NCBI RefSeq assembly: GCF_000971395.1
Contig: NZ_BBME01000011.1
Span: forward strand, 1-64,000
Direction: 5' to 3'
From: Demequina iriomotensis
Lineage (GTDB): Bacteria; Actinomycetota; Actinomycetes; Actinomycetales; Demequinaceae
DNA length: 64,000 nucleotides
Shown in pieces: positions 51,348 through 59,599 of this stretch. The number at the start of each line of letters is the position of its first letter. Within the stretch, counting starts at the first letter, position 1. The translations under genes and the position numbers were made by a program. Under the pieces are notes generated by a model. That model was given only the letters and a program-made list of their open reading frames with translations. It was not told where the DNA came from and ran no database searches.

Positions 51348-53048
51348 CTACGCCTCCGTGGATGATGCCGCCGGCGCCGGGGCGTCCCCGGCGGCCTCCT
51401 CGACGGCCGGGTGCGGCGCATGCCGCTCGGGGATGAAGCGGAACGCCGCCCACGCGCTGAGCGCGATCGCGCCGAAGCCGCCGACGATGAGCAGCCACGT
51501 GAGCAGCGGCGTCCGGGACGAGTTCCAGTCCTCGCCGGTCGGGACCGCGATGAGCACGAAGGCGATCGCGGCGACGAAGTAGGCGACGGCCCACACGCGC
51601 CGGCTCCAGTCGTGGATCGCCTTGCCGTCGAGGTAGGTGAACGGGAGGAGTCCCACCACCATCGCGGCGAGGGTCTCGAGCACCGTGCCGGCGAGGGTCT
51701 CCTCGGCCAGGGTGACCAGCAGGGCGTCGGAGCCGGCGAAGGTGGACTCGAGCACGCTCAGCAGGATCCACGAGACGACGCCGAGCGTGAAGGCGGTGGA
51801 GACGCCGAGGAGCGCGAGCCTGCCCTCATGCCTGGTCGAGACGGCGCGGCCGTACTGGACGCTCACCACCACGCCGAACAGCAGCGCGGGCTCGATGTGC
51901 AGCGTCTCCGAGATCACCACCGAGATGGTCACCACGATGAGCGCGCCCGGCAGCGGCATGAGCCGCCCCGGCACGCGCAGGCGCCCGCGCGCCGCGGCGA
52001 GCCGCCCCGCGTTGAGCCCGAGGTTGAGGATCGACAGCGACAGCCAGAGGCTCACATACGTGATCGCCTCGTCGGCACCGAAGCGGAACTCGGTCTGACC
52101 GAGCCCGAGGATGAGCGTGGCCAGCGCGACGGTGATGCCGCACGCGAGCCACGGTCGCGTCACCAGCCGCGCGATCCGGCTGCGCCGCCGGCCGCGGCGG
52201 TGCGGGGCGAGCCAGCCGAACGCGCGCGAGTAGTTCTCCGTGAGCGTCGACTGGAGCAGCTCCGCCGGGATGCCCGCGAGCAGCAGGAAGGCCGAGGCGA
52301 GCGCCGCGGCGCCCGCGATCCGCAGCGGCGTCATGTGGAGGTCGCCGAGCGTCGGGATCGTCGGTGCGAGCCACGGGTAGTCGTCGACGGGCTCCTCCGC
52401 GACAGGGTCGGTCGGGTCGGGGGCGGGCTCGACTGCGACGGCGACCGCGGGCTCGGGGGTCGCAACGGGCTCGGACTCCTCGGCGGGCGGCTCCTCCGCA
52501 GCCGGCTCCTCGACCGGATCCGGCGCCAGCGGCTGCACCACGGGCACCACTGCGGGCGCCGCGTCGACGAGGGTCACGGCGGCCGTCGCCGTGGAGGGCT
52601 CGAAGCCGTCCGCCGTGAGCGTCGCGACCACCTGGTGCGCGCCCGCCTCGGCGGCCTCGGGCACCACCGCGACGACCGTGAGGTCGCCCGTGGCATCCAC
52701 CGTGCCCGACCCCATGGGCAGCGGCGTCGAGTGCAGCTCGACCGCGATGCGCCCGCCGGGTGGCAGCCCGGTCGCGTGCAGCGTGATCGCGTCGCCGCGG
52801 TGCAGCTCGCCGCCGAGCAGCGCGCCCCCGCCGGGCCCGGAGAGCTGGAAGGCCCAGAGGATCCGCACGGACGGCGGGGGAGGCGCCGGGTACTCCTCGG
52901 GCGCATCGTCCTTGCCCGCCATGACGGCGGCGGCGCCAGGAAGCGCCGAGGCGACGACCACGACGACGGCGGCGAACCCGGCGAGCAGCACCGCCACCAG
53001 GCGGCGGGCGCCGACGCGCGCCGCCCCGAACCACGCACGTGAGCCCAT
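51348..53048 (-). CDS. Large membrane protein of the FGLLP-motif type
   Basis: The 566-residue protein starts with a basic stretch and a signal-like helix (about 14-42). An extracytoplasmic beta domain follows (about 55-160, with SVRILWAFQLSGPGGGALLGG). A Pro/Glu/Ala-rich linker (about 165-230) leads to about eight membrane helices. Near residue 480 it has MVVGLLPFTYLDGKAIHDWSRRVWAVAY, resembling the FGLLP-motif membrane proteins of actinobacteria, whose function is unknown. It ends in a short charged tail. Start ATG 53048 follows from the signal helix. It is monocistronic and divergent from gluconokinase. Confidence 0.7.
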   Translation of the reverse strand: MGSRAWFGAARVGARRLVAVLLAGFAAVVVVVASALPGAAAVMAGKDDAPEEYPAPPPPSVRILWAFQLSGPGGGALLGGELHRGDAITLHATGLPPGGRIAVELHSTPLPMGSGTVDATGDLTVVAVVPEAAEAGAHQVVATLTADGFEPSTATAAVTLVDAAPAVVPVVQPLAPDPVEEPAAEEPPAEESEPVATPEPAVAVAVEPAPDPTDPVAEEPVDDYPWLAPTIPTLGDLHMTPLRIAGAAALASAFLLLAGIPAELLQSTLTENYSRAFGWLAPHRRGRRRSRIARLVTRPWLACGITVALATLILGLGQTEFRFGADEAITYVSLWLSLSILNLGLNAGRLAAARGRLRVPGRLMPLPGALIVVTISVVISETLHIEPALLFGVVVSVQYGRAVSTRHEGRLALLGVSTAFTLGVVSWILLSVLESTFAGSDALLVTLAEETLAGTVLETLAAMVVGLLPFTYLDGKAIHDWSRRVWAVAYFVAAIAFVLIAVPTGEDWNSSRTPLLTWLLIVGGFGAIALSAWAAFRFIPERHAPHPAVEEAAGDAPAPAASSTEA

Positions 53049-53170
53049 GCGCGGACCCTTTCCCCCTGACCACGGGTACGGACCGCGACGCGGCACGCCC
53101 GGGATCCCCTAGGGGGGATGCTAGGCCCGCAAGCGTAGGCGGTATGTAGGAAATGCGAAGAATTTACGTG

Positions 53171-53197
53171 TTGGAAACACGACGGTCCCGCTAGGGT
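53171..53197 (+). promoter_or_regulatory. Possible gluconokinase promoter
   Basis: TTGGAA (53171) and TAGGGT (53192-53197) are separated by 15 bases, shorter than ideal. A short leader with GGGAGG precedes ATG 53223. The surrounding 60 bases are unusually AT-rich for this genome. Confidence 0.4.
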
Positions 53198-53222
53198 CGA
53201 CGCGAGAACGCAGGGAGGTGCG

Positions 53223-53714
53223 ATGCCGGGCATCGTCGTCATGGGTCCCACCTCGACGGGGAAGTCGACCGTGGGGGCGGCGCTCGCGGCCGCGCTGGGC
53301 CTGCCCTTCGTCGATGGCGACTCCCTGCACCCCGCGGCCAACGTCGCGAAGATGACCGCCGGCATCCCGCTCGGGGACGACGACCGGTGGCCGTGGCTCG
53401 ACGTGGTCGGCGCGACGGTGGACGATGCGGTGGGCACCGGAGGGGTGGTGGTCGCCTGCAGCGCGCTGCGGCGCGCCTACCGGGACCGCATCCGCGCGGC
53501 GGCGCCTCGCGCCTCGTTCCTCGAGCTGTCGTTGACCGAGCAGGAGGCGATGCGCCGCTGCGAGGCGCGCGACGGCCACTTCATGCCGGCGAGCCTGGTC
53601 GCGTCGCAGTTCGCCACGCTCGAGCCGCTCGCGCGCGACGAGCCGGGACTGCGGGTCGACGCGACCGCGCCGGTGGCGGACATCGTCAAGGCGGCGCTAG
53701 CGTCGCTCGGGTGA
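53223..53714 (+). CDS. gntK: Gluconokinase
   Basis: The 163-residue P-loop kinase phosphorylates D-gluconate to 6-phosphogluconate. Walker A is GPTSTGKSTVG at residues 8-18. FVDGDSLHPAANVAKMTAGIPLGDDDRWPWL carries the substrate-site residues of the thermoresistant gluconokinase family. VVACSALRRAYRDRIR and the C-terminal HFMPASLVASQFATLE are also typical. It is not part of the sugar island. Its stop overlaps the DUF1905 start (GTGA). Confidence 0.93.
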   Translation: MPGIVVMGPTSTGKSTVGAALAAALGLPFVDGDSLHPAANVAKMTAGIPLGDDDRWPWLDVVGATVDDAVGTGGVVVACSALRRAYRDRIRAAAPRASFLELSLTEQEAMRRCEARDGHFMPASLVASQFATLEPLARDEPGLRVDATAPVADIVKAALASLG

Positions 53715-54010
53715 CGCGCTACGAGTTCGAGGCCACCCTCTACCTCTGGGAGGCGACGCAGGCGACCTGGGTGTTCGTCGACCTGCCCTTCGACGTCGCC
53801 GATGAGATCGAGGACACGCAGCACGGGCCGCGGCGCGGGTTCGGCGCGGTCCGGGTCGAGGTCTCGTGCGGGGCGACCACGTGGCGCACCAGCATCTTCC
53901 CGTCGAAGGCCCGGCGCACGTTCATCCTGCCCGTCAAGCGCGCGGTCATGACGGCCGAGGGTCTCGCGCCGGACATGACCGCCGCCTTCGCGGTGCGTCC
54001 GCTCGCATGA
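53711..54010 (+). CDS. DUF1905 protein
   Basis: The 99-residue single-domain protein is beta-rich, with YEFEATLYLWEATQATWVFVDLPFDVADEI, GFGAVRVEVSCGATTWRTSIFPS and FILPVKRAV. These are diagnostic DUF1905 blocks, a family of unknown function often found alone or with a bacteriocin-protection domain. It is coupled to gntK by GTGA and to the next gene by ATGA, so it is made with them. Confidence 0.85.
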   Translation: MTRYEFEATLYLWEATQATWVFVDLPFDVADEIEDTQHGPRRGFGAVRVEVSCGATTWRTSIFPSKARRTFILPVKRAVMTAEGLAPDMTAAFAVRPLA

Positions 54011-54612
54011 GCGCGCGCCCGTGGGACGCTGATCGCGTGACCCGCGCCGCCGCTCCCGCCCCGCGTGACCCCTTCGTCGCCGCGTGGATCGCGATCGTGG
54101 TCGACCTCCCGCTGTTCACCGTGATCGGAGGCGCGGCGGCGTTCCTCGGCGCGCAGGTCTGGGAGGTGCTCACCGACGCGTCGCCGGCGACCCGCACCAC
54201 GCTCGACCGCACCGAGTCGGCCGTGGTGACGGCGTGGGCGTTCATCGTGGTGCTCGGGATCGCGGTCGTCGCGCACACGGTCGGCCGCTGGCTGCATGAG
54301 CGCACCGCGGAGGCGCCGCCCCGGCGCGCCGCGGCCGCCTTCGCCGCGATGGGCGGCGCGCTGTCTCTCATCCCGTCGGCCGTGATCGTCGCGCGCAGCG
54401 GCGAGCCCGCGTCCCTGGTGTTCGTCGCGGTGGCGCTGGTCGTGCCGTGCGCGCTGGTCGCCGGGCTCACCCGGATGCTGCTGCCGCGCGTGGCGGGCTC
54501 GGAGAAGGCCGTGACGGGCCTCGCGATCGTCGCCGTGCTGTGCGTGCTGCTCGCGATCGCCGTGCTCGCGATCACCTGGATCGCCCTGCCGGAGCTCGCG
54601 ATCGCCGACTGA
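54007..54612 (+). CDS. Membrane protein of unknown function
   Basis: The 201-residue protein has four hydrophobic helices: near 25-48, 72-93, 116-134 and 137-157, plus a final helix near 170-194. It starts at ATG 54007, which overlaps the DUF1905 stop (ATGA); an internal GTG at 54038 is an alternative with a shorter N-terminus. No family is recognised. It converges with the NAD(P)HX dehydratase gene, leaving 3 bp between stops. Confidence 0.7.
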   Translation: MSARPWDADRVTRAAAPAPRDPFVAAWIAIVVDLPLFTVIGGAAAFLGAQVWEVLTDASPATRTTLDRTESAVVTAWAFIVVLGIAVVAHTVGRWLHERTAEAPPRRAAAAFAAMGGALSLIPSAVIVARSGEPASLVFVAVALVVPCALVAGLTRMLLPRVAGSEKAVTGLAIVAVLCVLLAIAVLAITWIALPELAIAD

Positions 54613-54615
54613 CGC

Positions 54616-55461
54616 CTACGGCGCGAGCAGCCCGGCGATGACGGCCGGCACCGATGATGCGACGTCGAGCGCCGCCACCGGCCCGCCCCGCGAGGCGAGC
54701 TCGGCGGCGCGGGCGTGGACCCACGACGCGCTGGCGCCCGCGGCCTCGGCCGTGAGGCCCGCCGCGAGCAGCGTGCCGGCGATCCCCGCAAGGACGTCGC
54801 CGGCCCCGGCGGTCGCGAGCCACGGAGGTGCGAGCGGCAGCTCGATCGCGCCGCCGCCGGGCGACACCACGAGCGTCACCGCGCCCTTGAGCAGCACCGT
54901 CGCTCGCGCGGCCTCGGCCAGCAGGCGCGCATGCCCCACGCGGTCTCGCTCGACATCGGCGGGAGCGACGTCGTGACGCAGAGCGGCGAGCGTCCTCACC
55001 AGCTCGCCCGCGTGCGGGGTGAGGAGCACGCGCTCCGCCCCGATCGCCCGCGCTCCCGCCGCGCGCGCCCGCGCGACCGTCTCGAGCGCGCCGGCGTCGA
55101 CCACCATCGGCGCGGACTCCGCGATCACCGCGCCGATCGCCGCGTCCTGCTCGGGGAAGTCCGCGACGCCGGGTCCCACGATCCACGCCTGCGCGCGCGG
55201 CAGCCGCTCGGCGGCGTCGACGGGGTGGTGGACCACGGCCTCGGGACGATGCGCGAGGACCAGGTCCTGCGCGCGCTCGGGACCGACGTACCGGACCATG
55301 CCCGCGCCCGCGCGGATGGCGCCCGAGACGACGAGCGCCGCGGCGCCCGGGTACGCCTCGGAGCCGGCGACCACGCCGACGACGCCGCGCGAGTACTTGT
55401 CGTCCGCCGCGCCCGGCTCGGGCCATGCGGCGGCGACGTCGTCGCGCTCCCAGGCGCGCAT
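54616..55461 (-). CDS. nnrD: ADP-dependent NAD(P)H-hydrate dehydratase
   Basis: The 281-residue ribokinase-like repair enzyme restores NAD(P)H from its hydrate. It contains KYSRGVVGVVAGSEAYPGAAALVVSGAIRAGAGMVRYVG near residue 23, PMVVDAGALE, VLLTPHAGEL and the catalytic region PPWLATAGAGDVLAGIAGTLLAAG near residue 227. The epimerase domain found in fused NnrDE proteins is absent. ATG 55461 is the simple start. GTG 55470 overlaps the preceding stop (GTGA) and would add three residues; both are possible. Confidence 0.9.
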   Translation of the reverse strand: MRAWERDDVAAAWPEPGAADDKYSRGVVGVVAGSEAYPGAAALVVSGAIRAGAGMVRYVGPERAQDLVLAHRPEAVVHHPVDAAERLPRAQAWIVGPGVADFPEQDAAIGAVIAESAPMVVDAGALETVARARAAGARAIGAERVLLTPHAGELVRTLAALRHDVAPADVERDRVGHARLLAEAARATVLLKGAVTLVVSPGGGAIELPLAPPWLATAGAGDVLAGIAGTLLAAGLTAEAAGASASWVHARAAELASRGGPVAALDVASSVPAVIAGLLAP

Positions 55462-55466
55462 CGTCC

Positions 55467-56024
55467 TCACCGGGCGACGGTGAGCACGTACAGGTCGGAG
55501 TGCATCCACCGGCCGTCGCGTTGGACGTCGTTCTCGACCCGGCGCGCGAGCGCGAGGCCCAGGTGCGCCATCACCTTCGCCGACGCCTTGTGCTCGGGGC
55601 GGCAGCGTGCGTGCACCTGCTCGAGGGTCGCGTCCTCGCGCAGCGCCTCGATCACGGCGTGCACCGCCTCGGTTGCGATTCCGCGCCCCCACAGGTCGCG
55701 GCGGACCACCCAGCCCAGCTCGCGCACGCCCGGTGTGGCGTCGAGCGGACCGCGGTCCTCTCCGTAGACGCCCACGCCGCCCACCACGGTGCCGGCGTGG
55801 ATGCGCCCGCCGGAACCCACCGCATCGTCCCTCAAGGTGATCGCCCAATGCGCGGGGACGCCGGCCTCGACGGCGGCCGCGATCCACGCGCGGGTGTCGT
55901 CCTCGGAGTTCGGTCCCCAGTCCGTGAAGCGGCACACCGCCGGGTCGGACGCGTAGACGTGGACGTCCGCGGCATCGTCGGCGCTGAACGGACGTAGCAG
56001 GAGTCTCGCGGTCTCGAGCGTCAT
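55467..56024 (-). CDS. GNAT-family N-acetyltransferase (RimJ/RimL-type)
   Basis: The 185-residue acetyltransferase_3 domain opens with [25 protein letters not shown]. The acetyl-CoA motif region is [27 protein letters not shown] near residue 108, then [25 protein letters not shown]. The closest characterised relatives modify ribosomal-protein N-termini or small amines; the substrate is unknown. It is transcribed with nnrD behind it and divergent from def, with a 45-bp gap. Confidence 0.88.
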   Translation of the reverse strand: MTLETARLLLRPFSADDAADVHVYASDPAVCRFTDWGPNSEDDTRAWIAAAVEAGVPAHWAITLRDDAVGSGGRIHAGTVVGGVGVYGEDRGPLDATPGVRELGWVVRRDLWGRGIATEAVHAVIEALREDATLEQVHARCRPEHKASAKVMAHLGLALARRVENDVQRDGRWMHSDLYVLTVAR

Positions 56025-56069
56025 GTCACGACGATACGCCCGCCTCCGGGGCGTGGGAGGATAGGCGCC

Positions 56070-56570
56070 ATGGCAATGCGCGACATCCGAGTCATCGGCG
56101 ACCCCGTCCTCCGTACCCCCTGCGAGCCGATCTCCGAGATCGACGACCGGGTGCGCCAGCTGGTCGAGGACCTGCTTGAGACCGTCGACTACGAGGGTCG
56201 GGCCGGGCTGGCCGCCAACCAGATCGGCGTGAGCCTGCGGGCGTTCTCGTGGAACATCGACGGGGACATCGGCTACATCCTCAACCCCGAGATCGTCGAG
56301 GTCAGCGAGGACTTCCAGGAGCTGGGCGAGGAGGGCTGCCTCTCGGTGCCCGGCCTCTGGTACGAGTGCGAGCGACCCGCGTACGCGCGTGCGGTCGGCA
56401 CCGACCTCAACGGCGACAAGGTCGAGATCGACGGCGAGGAGATCTGGGCGCGCCTCATCAACCACGAGGTCGACCACCTCGACGGCAAGCTCTATCTCGA
56501 CCGCCTGCGCAAGGACGTGCGGCGCAAGGCGATGCGGGAGCTGCGCGAGTCCCTCGAGTCGTCCCGGTAG
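56070..56570 (+). CDS. def: Peptide deformylase
   Basis: The 166-residue metallo-deformylase removes the N-formyl group from new proteins. Motif 1 is GLAANQIGV near residue 49, with N in place of the common P. Motif 2 is EEGCLSVPG with the metal cysteine, and motif 3 is [14 protein letters not shown] with the two histidines and catalytic glutamate. All essential residues are present. The start is ATG 56070 or the in-frame ATG 56076. A hairpin follows directly after the stop. Confidence 0.95.
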   Translation: MAMRDIRVIGDPVLRTPCEPISEIDDRVRQLVEDLLETVDYEGRAGLAANQIGVSLRAFSWNIDGDIGYILNPEIVEVSEDFQELGEEGCLSVPGLWYECERPAYARAVGTDLNGDKVEIDGEEIWARLINHEVDHLDGKLYLDRLRKDVRRKAMRELRESLESSR

Positions 56571-56572
56571 GG

Positions 56573-56596
56573 CCTCCGGCGCGCCGGCGCCGGAGG
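56573..56596 (+). terminator. Hairpin terminator of def
   Basis: CCTCCGGCGC and its complement GCGCCGGAGG flank a 4-base loop, two bases after the def stop. Confidence 0.75.
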
Positions 56597-56768
56597 TGAC
56601 GATGTTCTGGCTGGTGCCGTAGCGCCCCGCCCTCGCGCCGACGCGCGACATGCGGGGCGCGGCGCTGGCGAAGTTCGCGCGGGTGAGGCAGAATCGTGCC
56701 ACACCCGGTGCCATGGACGGTTCCATCGAGGTCGTAGGGGAAGACGCACCTCACAGGAAGGAAAGGAC

Positions 56769-57266
56769 ATGGCCGCAATCACCCGTGGTGTTCTTTTCGT
56801 GCACTCCGCGACCCGAGCGATGACTCCGCACATCGAATGGGCGGCGCAGGGAGTGCTCGGTTCGCGTGCCTCCTTCGACTGGACGGACCAGCCCGCCGGC
56901 TCCGGCCTGCTGCGCGCCGAGCTCTCGTGGCAGGGCCAGCAGGGCACCGGCGCGCGCCTCGCGTCTGCGCTGCGCGGCTGGGAGCACGTCCGCTACGAGG
57001 TCACCGAGGAGCCGTCCTTCGGCTCGGACGGTGGCCGGTGGTCGCACACGCCGTCGCTCGGCATCTTCCACGCCGTCATCGACTCGCACGGCAACACGGT
57101 GGTGCCCGAGGACCGGATCCGCGCGGCGCTCGACAACGCGGACACCCTCGCGGACGTGCGTCGCACCATGGACCTCGCGCTCGGCACCGCGTGGGACGAG
57201 GAGCTCGAGCCGTTCCGGTACGCGGGCCACGGCGCGCCCGTGCGCTGGCTGCACCGCGTGGGTTGA
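56769..57266 (+). CDS. DUF3145 protein
   Basis: The 165-residue protein is of a family confined to actinobacteria. It opens MAAITRGVLFVHSATRAMTPHIEWAAQGVLG, with FDWTDQPAGSGLLRAELSW, FEVTEEP-like YEVTEEPSFGSDGGRWSHTPSLGIFHA, and a closing PFRYAGHGAPVRWLHRVG. Function is unknown. In streptomycetes and relatives it lies next to the fab genes, and here it is about 2.3 kb from fabF, so the linkage is kept. AGGAAGGAAAGG precedes the ATG. GTG of the next gene is one base after the stop. Confidence 0.92.
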   Translation: MAAITRGVLFVHSATRAMTPHIEWAAQGVLGSRASFDWTDQPAGSGLLRAELSWQGQQGTGARLASALRGWEHVRYEVTEEPSFGSDGGRWSHTPSLGIFHAVIDSHGNTVVPEDRIRAALDNADTLADVRRTMDLALGTAWDEELEPFRYAGHGAPVRWLHRVG

Positions 57267-57267
57267 C

Positions 57268-57630
57268 GTGACGCTCGACCACACGGACGAGCTCACCCTC
57301 CAGGCGCTGGAGGAGTCGATGTGGCGCCCGGAGACCCGCTTCGACCGCGCGTACATGGACGCGATCCTCGCGCCGGGCTACGTCGAGATCGGGCAGTCGG
57401 GTCGCGTGTGGTCCCGCGAGGACGAGGTCGGGCTCGCGCCCGTCACCATCGACGTGTCGCTGCCGCTCGGTCGCTTCACCGTCACCGAGCTGGCCCCCGA
57501 CGTCGCGCACGTGACCTACACGTCCGAGCCGCTTCACGGGTCGCACGGGGCGGCGCTGCGCTCGTCCATCTGGATCCGCACGGATCGCTGGCGCCTCTGC
57601 TTCCACCAGGCGACACCGACCGCCATCTGA
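57268..57630 (+). CDS. DUF4440 / NTF2-like protein
   Basis: The 120-residue cone-shaped alpha+beta domain opens LTLQALEESMWRPETRFDRAYMDAILAPGYVEIGQSGRVWSREDEV, typical of DUF4440 (SnoaL-like) proteins. HVTYTSEPLHGSHGAALRSSIWIRTDRWRLCFHQATPT lies at the C-terminus. Such domains bind small ligands or act as minor enzymes, and no specific role is predictable. The GTG start is one base after the DUF3145 stop, so the two are probably cotranscribed. Confidence 0.85.
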   Translation: MTLDHTDELTLQALEESMWRPETRFDRAYMDAILAPGYVEIGQSGRVWSREDEVGLAPVTIDVSLPLGRFTVTELAPDVAHVTYTSEPLHGSHGAALRSSIWIRTDRWRLCFHQATPTAI

Positions 57631-57650
57631 GCACGCATAACAACGCACGC

Positions 57651-57656
57651 TAGGGT
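57651..57656 (+). promoter_or_regulatory. -10 box (TAGGGT), leaderless TetR promoter
   Basis: TAGGGT, seven bases, then GTG 57664. This supports the shorter TetR start over GTG 57655, which overlaps the box. Confidence 0.45.
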
Positions 57657-57663
57657 GGGCGAT

Positions 57664-58245
57664 GTGAGTGAGCATCGACGTCCCGGGCGCCCCCAGATCG
57701 CCGACCCGGAGAAGATCGGCCTCGAGGCCATGGCCCTGTTCGCCGAGCACGGCTACGCCGCCGTGTCGATGGACGATGTGGCGGCGCGCAGCGGCGTCTC
57801 GCGCCGCACGCTGTTCCGCCACTTCGCCAACAAGGCCGACCTGATCTGGCACGACTTCTTCGCGACGTACCACCACCTCGAGGAGGTGCTGGCCCGCGAC
57901 GAGTCCGCGCCCGGCATGGCGGGCCTGCGTGCCGCGCTGCGCACCACGCTCGCGGAGCGGCCGAGCGACGAGGACGTCGACCGCGTCCGCCTGCGCATCA
58001 TCGGCGAGTCCGCCGAGGTGTTCGCGGCCGGCGTGCGCGGCCTCGGCGAGATGACGGCGGGGCTCGCGCGGCAGGTCGCGCGGGACGGGCTGCTCGAGGA
58101 GGGCGGCGTCGAGGCGCGCGCCGCCGGGCAGGCGATCTCGGGCTGCGTGCTGGCGGCCTCGGTGTGGTGGGCCCAGAACTCCGACGAGCCGCTGCCGGAC
58201 GTGCTCGATCGCGCGCTCGCGCGCCTGCAGGAGGGCATCGCGTAG
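57664..58245 (+). CDS. TetR-family transcriptional regulator
   Basis: The 193-residue regulator has the N-terminal HTH GLEAMALFAEHGYAAVSMDDVAARSGVSRRTLFRHFANKADLIW (residues 18-62) and a helical ligand domain with RIIGESAEVFAAGVRGLGEM and GCVLAASVWWAQ. The HTH with RRTLFRHFANKADLI is like the MftR-type subgroup, whose members sense acyl-CoA-like ligands. The target is unknown, as no neighbour is divergent. Start chosen from the -10 box at 57651. Confidence 0.9.
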   Translation: MSEHRRPGRPQIADPEKIGLEAMALFAEHGYAAVSMDDVAARSGVSRRTLFRHFANKADLIWHDFFATYHHLEEVLARDESAPGMAGLRAALRTTLAERPSDEDVDRVRLRIIGESAEVFAAGVRGLGEMTAGLARQVARDGLLEEGGVEARAAGQAISGCVLAASVWWAQNSDEPLPDVLDRALARLQEGIA

Positions 58246-58254
58246 TCAGGCCCG

Positions 58255-59523
58255 TCAGGGCGACAGCAGGCCCGAAGGCCCGACCACGGCGTGATACGTC
58301 ACCGTGCTGCCCACGTCGGGCTGCTCCGCCGCGGTGTCCATGAGCAGGTCCATCTCGAGGGCGCGCTCGTAGTCGAGGGTGAGGTGCGCGACCGGGGCGC
58401 CCGCCGCGGTCATCACCGACATGCCCGAGCTGCTGCAGCCCCAGTCGATCACCCAGTAGGCCTCGTCCTCGCCCAGCGGGCGGGCCGAGCCCGTGCATCG
58501 TGAGCTCACGCCGGACGGATCCTCGATGACGGACTCGACCGTCGCCGTGCGGCCCTCCACCGCGAGCACGATCGCGCGCGCGGGGCCGACGTCGCCGGAG
58601 CCGTTGTCGAACACCGAGAACCGTGCGCCGCCGAGCCAACGGAAGTCGTGCTGCCCGCTGAGGAGCCGGCGGTCGCCGAGCAGGCCCTCGGGATCGTCAA
58701 CCGTGAGCGCCGCGGAGGACTCGGCGAGGCCGAGCGACCACCGCACCTCGCCCGACTCGAGGTCGACGGCGAGCACCGTGCTCGGATGCCGCATGGAGAC
58801 GTACACCAGGCCCGCCTCCTCGTCGGGCTGCACCGAGTTGCAGTGGAACGGGTCGACCGGGGCGTAGATCGCCGTGCCCGCCGCCGTGTCGAGCATCGCG
58901 GGGTCGGTGCGCGCGAGCGCGGACCACTCCCAGGCTGGCTCGCCGTCGCGAACGTGGACCACCTGGCAGTCGTAGACGAAGTCGAGCGGCTCGTCCTCGG
59001 GCGCGAGGGTGCACGCATGCACCGAGGCGTCGCACGGCGTCGAGGCGTAGCGCACCGCCCAGAACCCGGCCCCGTCCGCGTCGTACACGAGCGCGTGCGA
59101 GTCGAGGTCGAGCCCGCCCGTGGACTCGTCGACCATGGCGCCATCCGTGGTGACCGTGCCGGCGCGGCTGCAGAACGTGTAGCCGCCGTTGTCCGAGATG
59201 CACGAGCGGTCGAGGAAGGCGAGTCCCTCGCCCCGCGGCGCGAGCGAGCCCACATGCGCGCCCGACACGTCGACGACCGTCAGCGGGCGCAGATCGGGAG
59301 AGAGCTCGATGACCGCCTGGGTGCCCGACGTGAGCATGGGCGCCGCGATGTAGATCGACGCGTCGAGGTCCGCGAGCTCCGCGGCCTTCTCCTCGTCGAC
59401 CACCTCGAGCTCGAGGGCGTACGGCGCGAGCAGCTCGGCAGGGGAGGCCTGCTCACCCGAGGCGCAGGCGGCGAGCACGGGCAGCGCCACAGCGGCGAGG
59501 GCCGCGCGCGCCGAGAGTCGCAT
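58255..59523 (-). CDS. Arylsulfotransferase-like (ASST) lipoprotein
   Basis: The 422-residue protein has a lipoprotein signal (MRLSARAALAAVALPVLAAC) with the lipid cysteine at residue 20. A six-bladed propeller pattern follows, with YDCQVVHVRDGEPAWEW, then DPFHCNSVQPDEEAGLVYVSMRHPSTVLAVDLESGEVRWSLG and LLSGQHDFRWLGGARFSVFDNGSG. These match the arylsulfotransferase (PAPS-independent ASST) blade motifs that place histidines in the active site. Whether it truly transfers sulfate is unproven. It is anchored outside the membrane and is monocistronic between TetR and fabF. Confidence 0.7.
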   Translation of the reverse strand: MRLSARAALAAVALPVLAACASGEQASPAELLAPYALELEVVDEEKAAELADLDASIYIAAPMLTSGTQAVIELSPDLRPLTVVDVSGAHVGSLAPRGEGLAFLDRSCISDNGGYTFCSRAGTVTTDGAMVDESTGGLDLDSHALVYDADGAGFWAVRYASTPCDASVHACTLAPEDEPLDFVYDCQVVHVRDGEPAWEWSALARTDPAMLDTAAGTAIYAPVDPFHCNSVQPDEEAGLVYVSMRHPSTVLAVDLESGEVRWSLGLAESSAALTVDDPEGLLGDRRLLSGQHDFRWLGGARFSVFDNGSGDVGPARAIVLAVEGRTATVESVIEDPSGVSSRCTGSARPLGEDEAYWVIDWGCSSSGMSVMTAAGAPVAHLTLDYERALEMDLLMDTAAEQPDVGSTVTYHAVVGPSGLLSP

Positions 59524-59544
59524 GACCCGATTCAACCCGCCCGC

Positions 59545-59582
59545 GCGCGGGTCCGCCACGCGAACGTGTCACGGACCCGCGC
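59545..59582 (-). terminator. Hairpin terminator of the fab operon
   Basis: GCGCGGGTCCG pairs exactly with CGGACCCGCGC across a 16-base loop that itself contains an ACG/CGT stem. It lies 18 bases beyond the fabF stop on the minus strand. Confidence 0.7.
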
Positions 59583-59599
59583 AGAGGCGGGAGCGGGGC

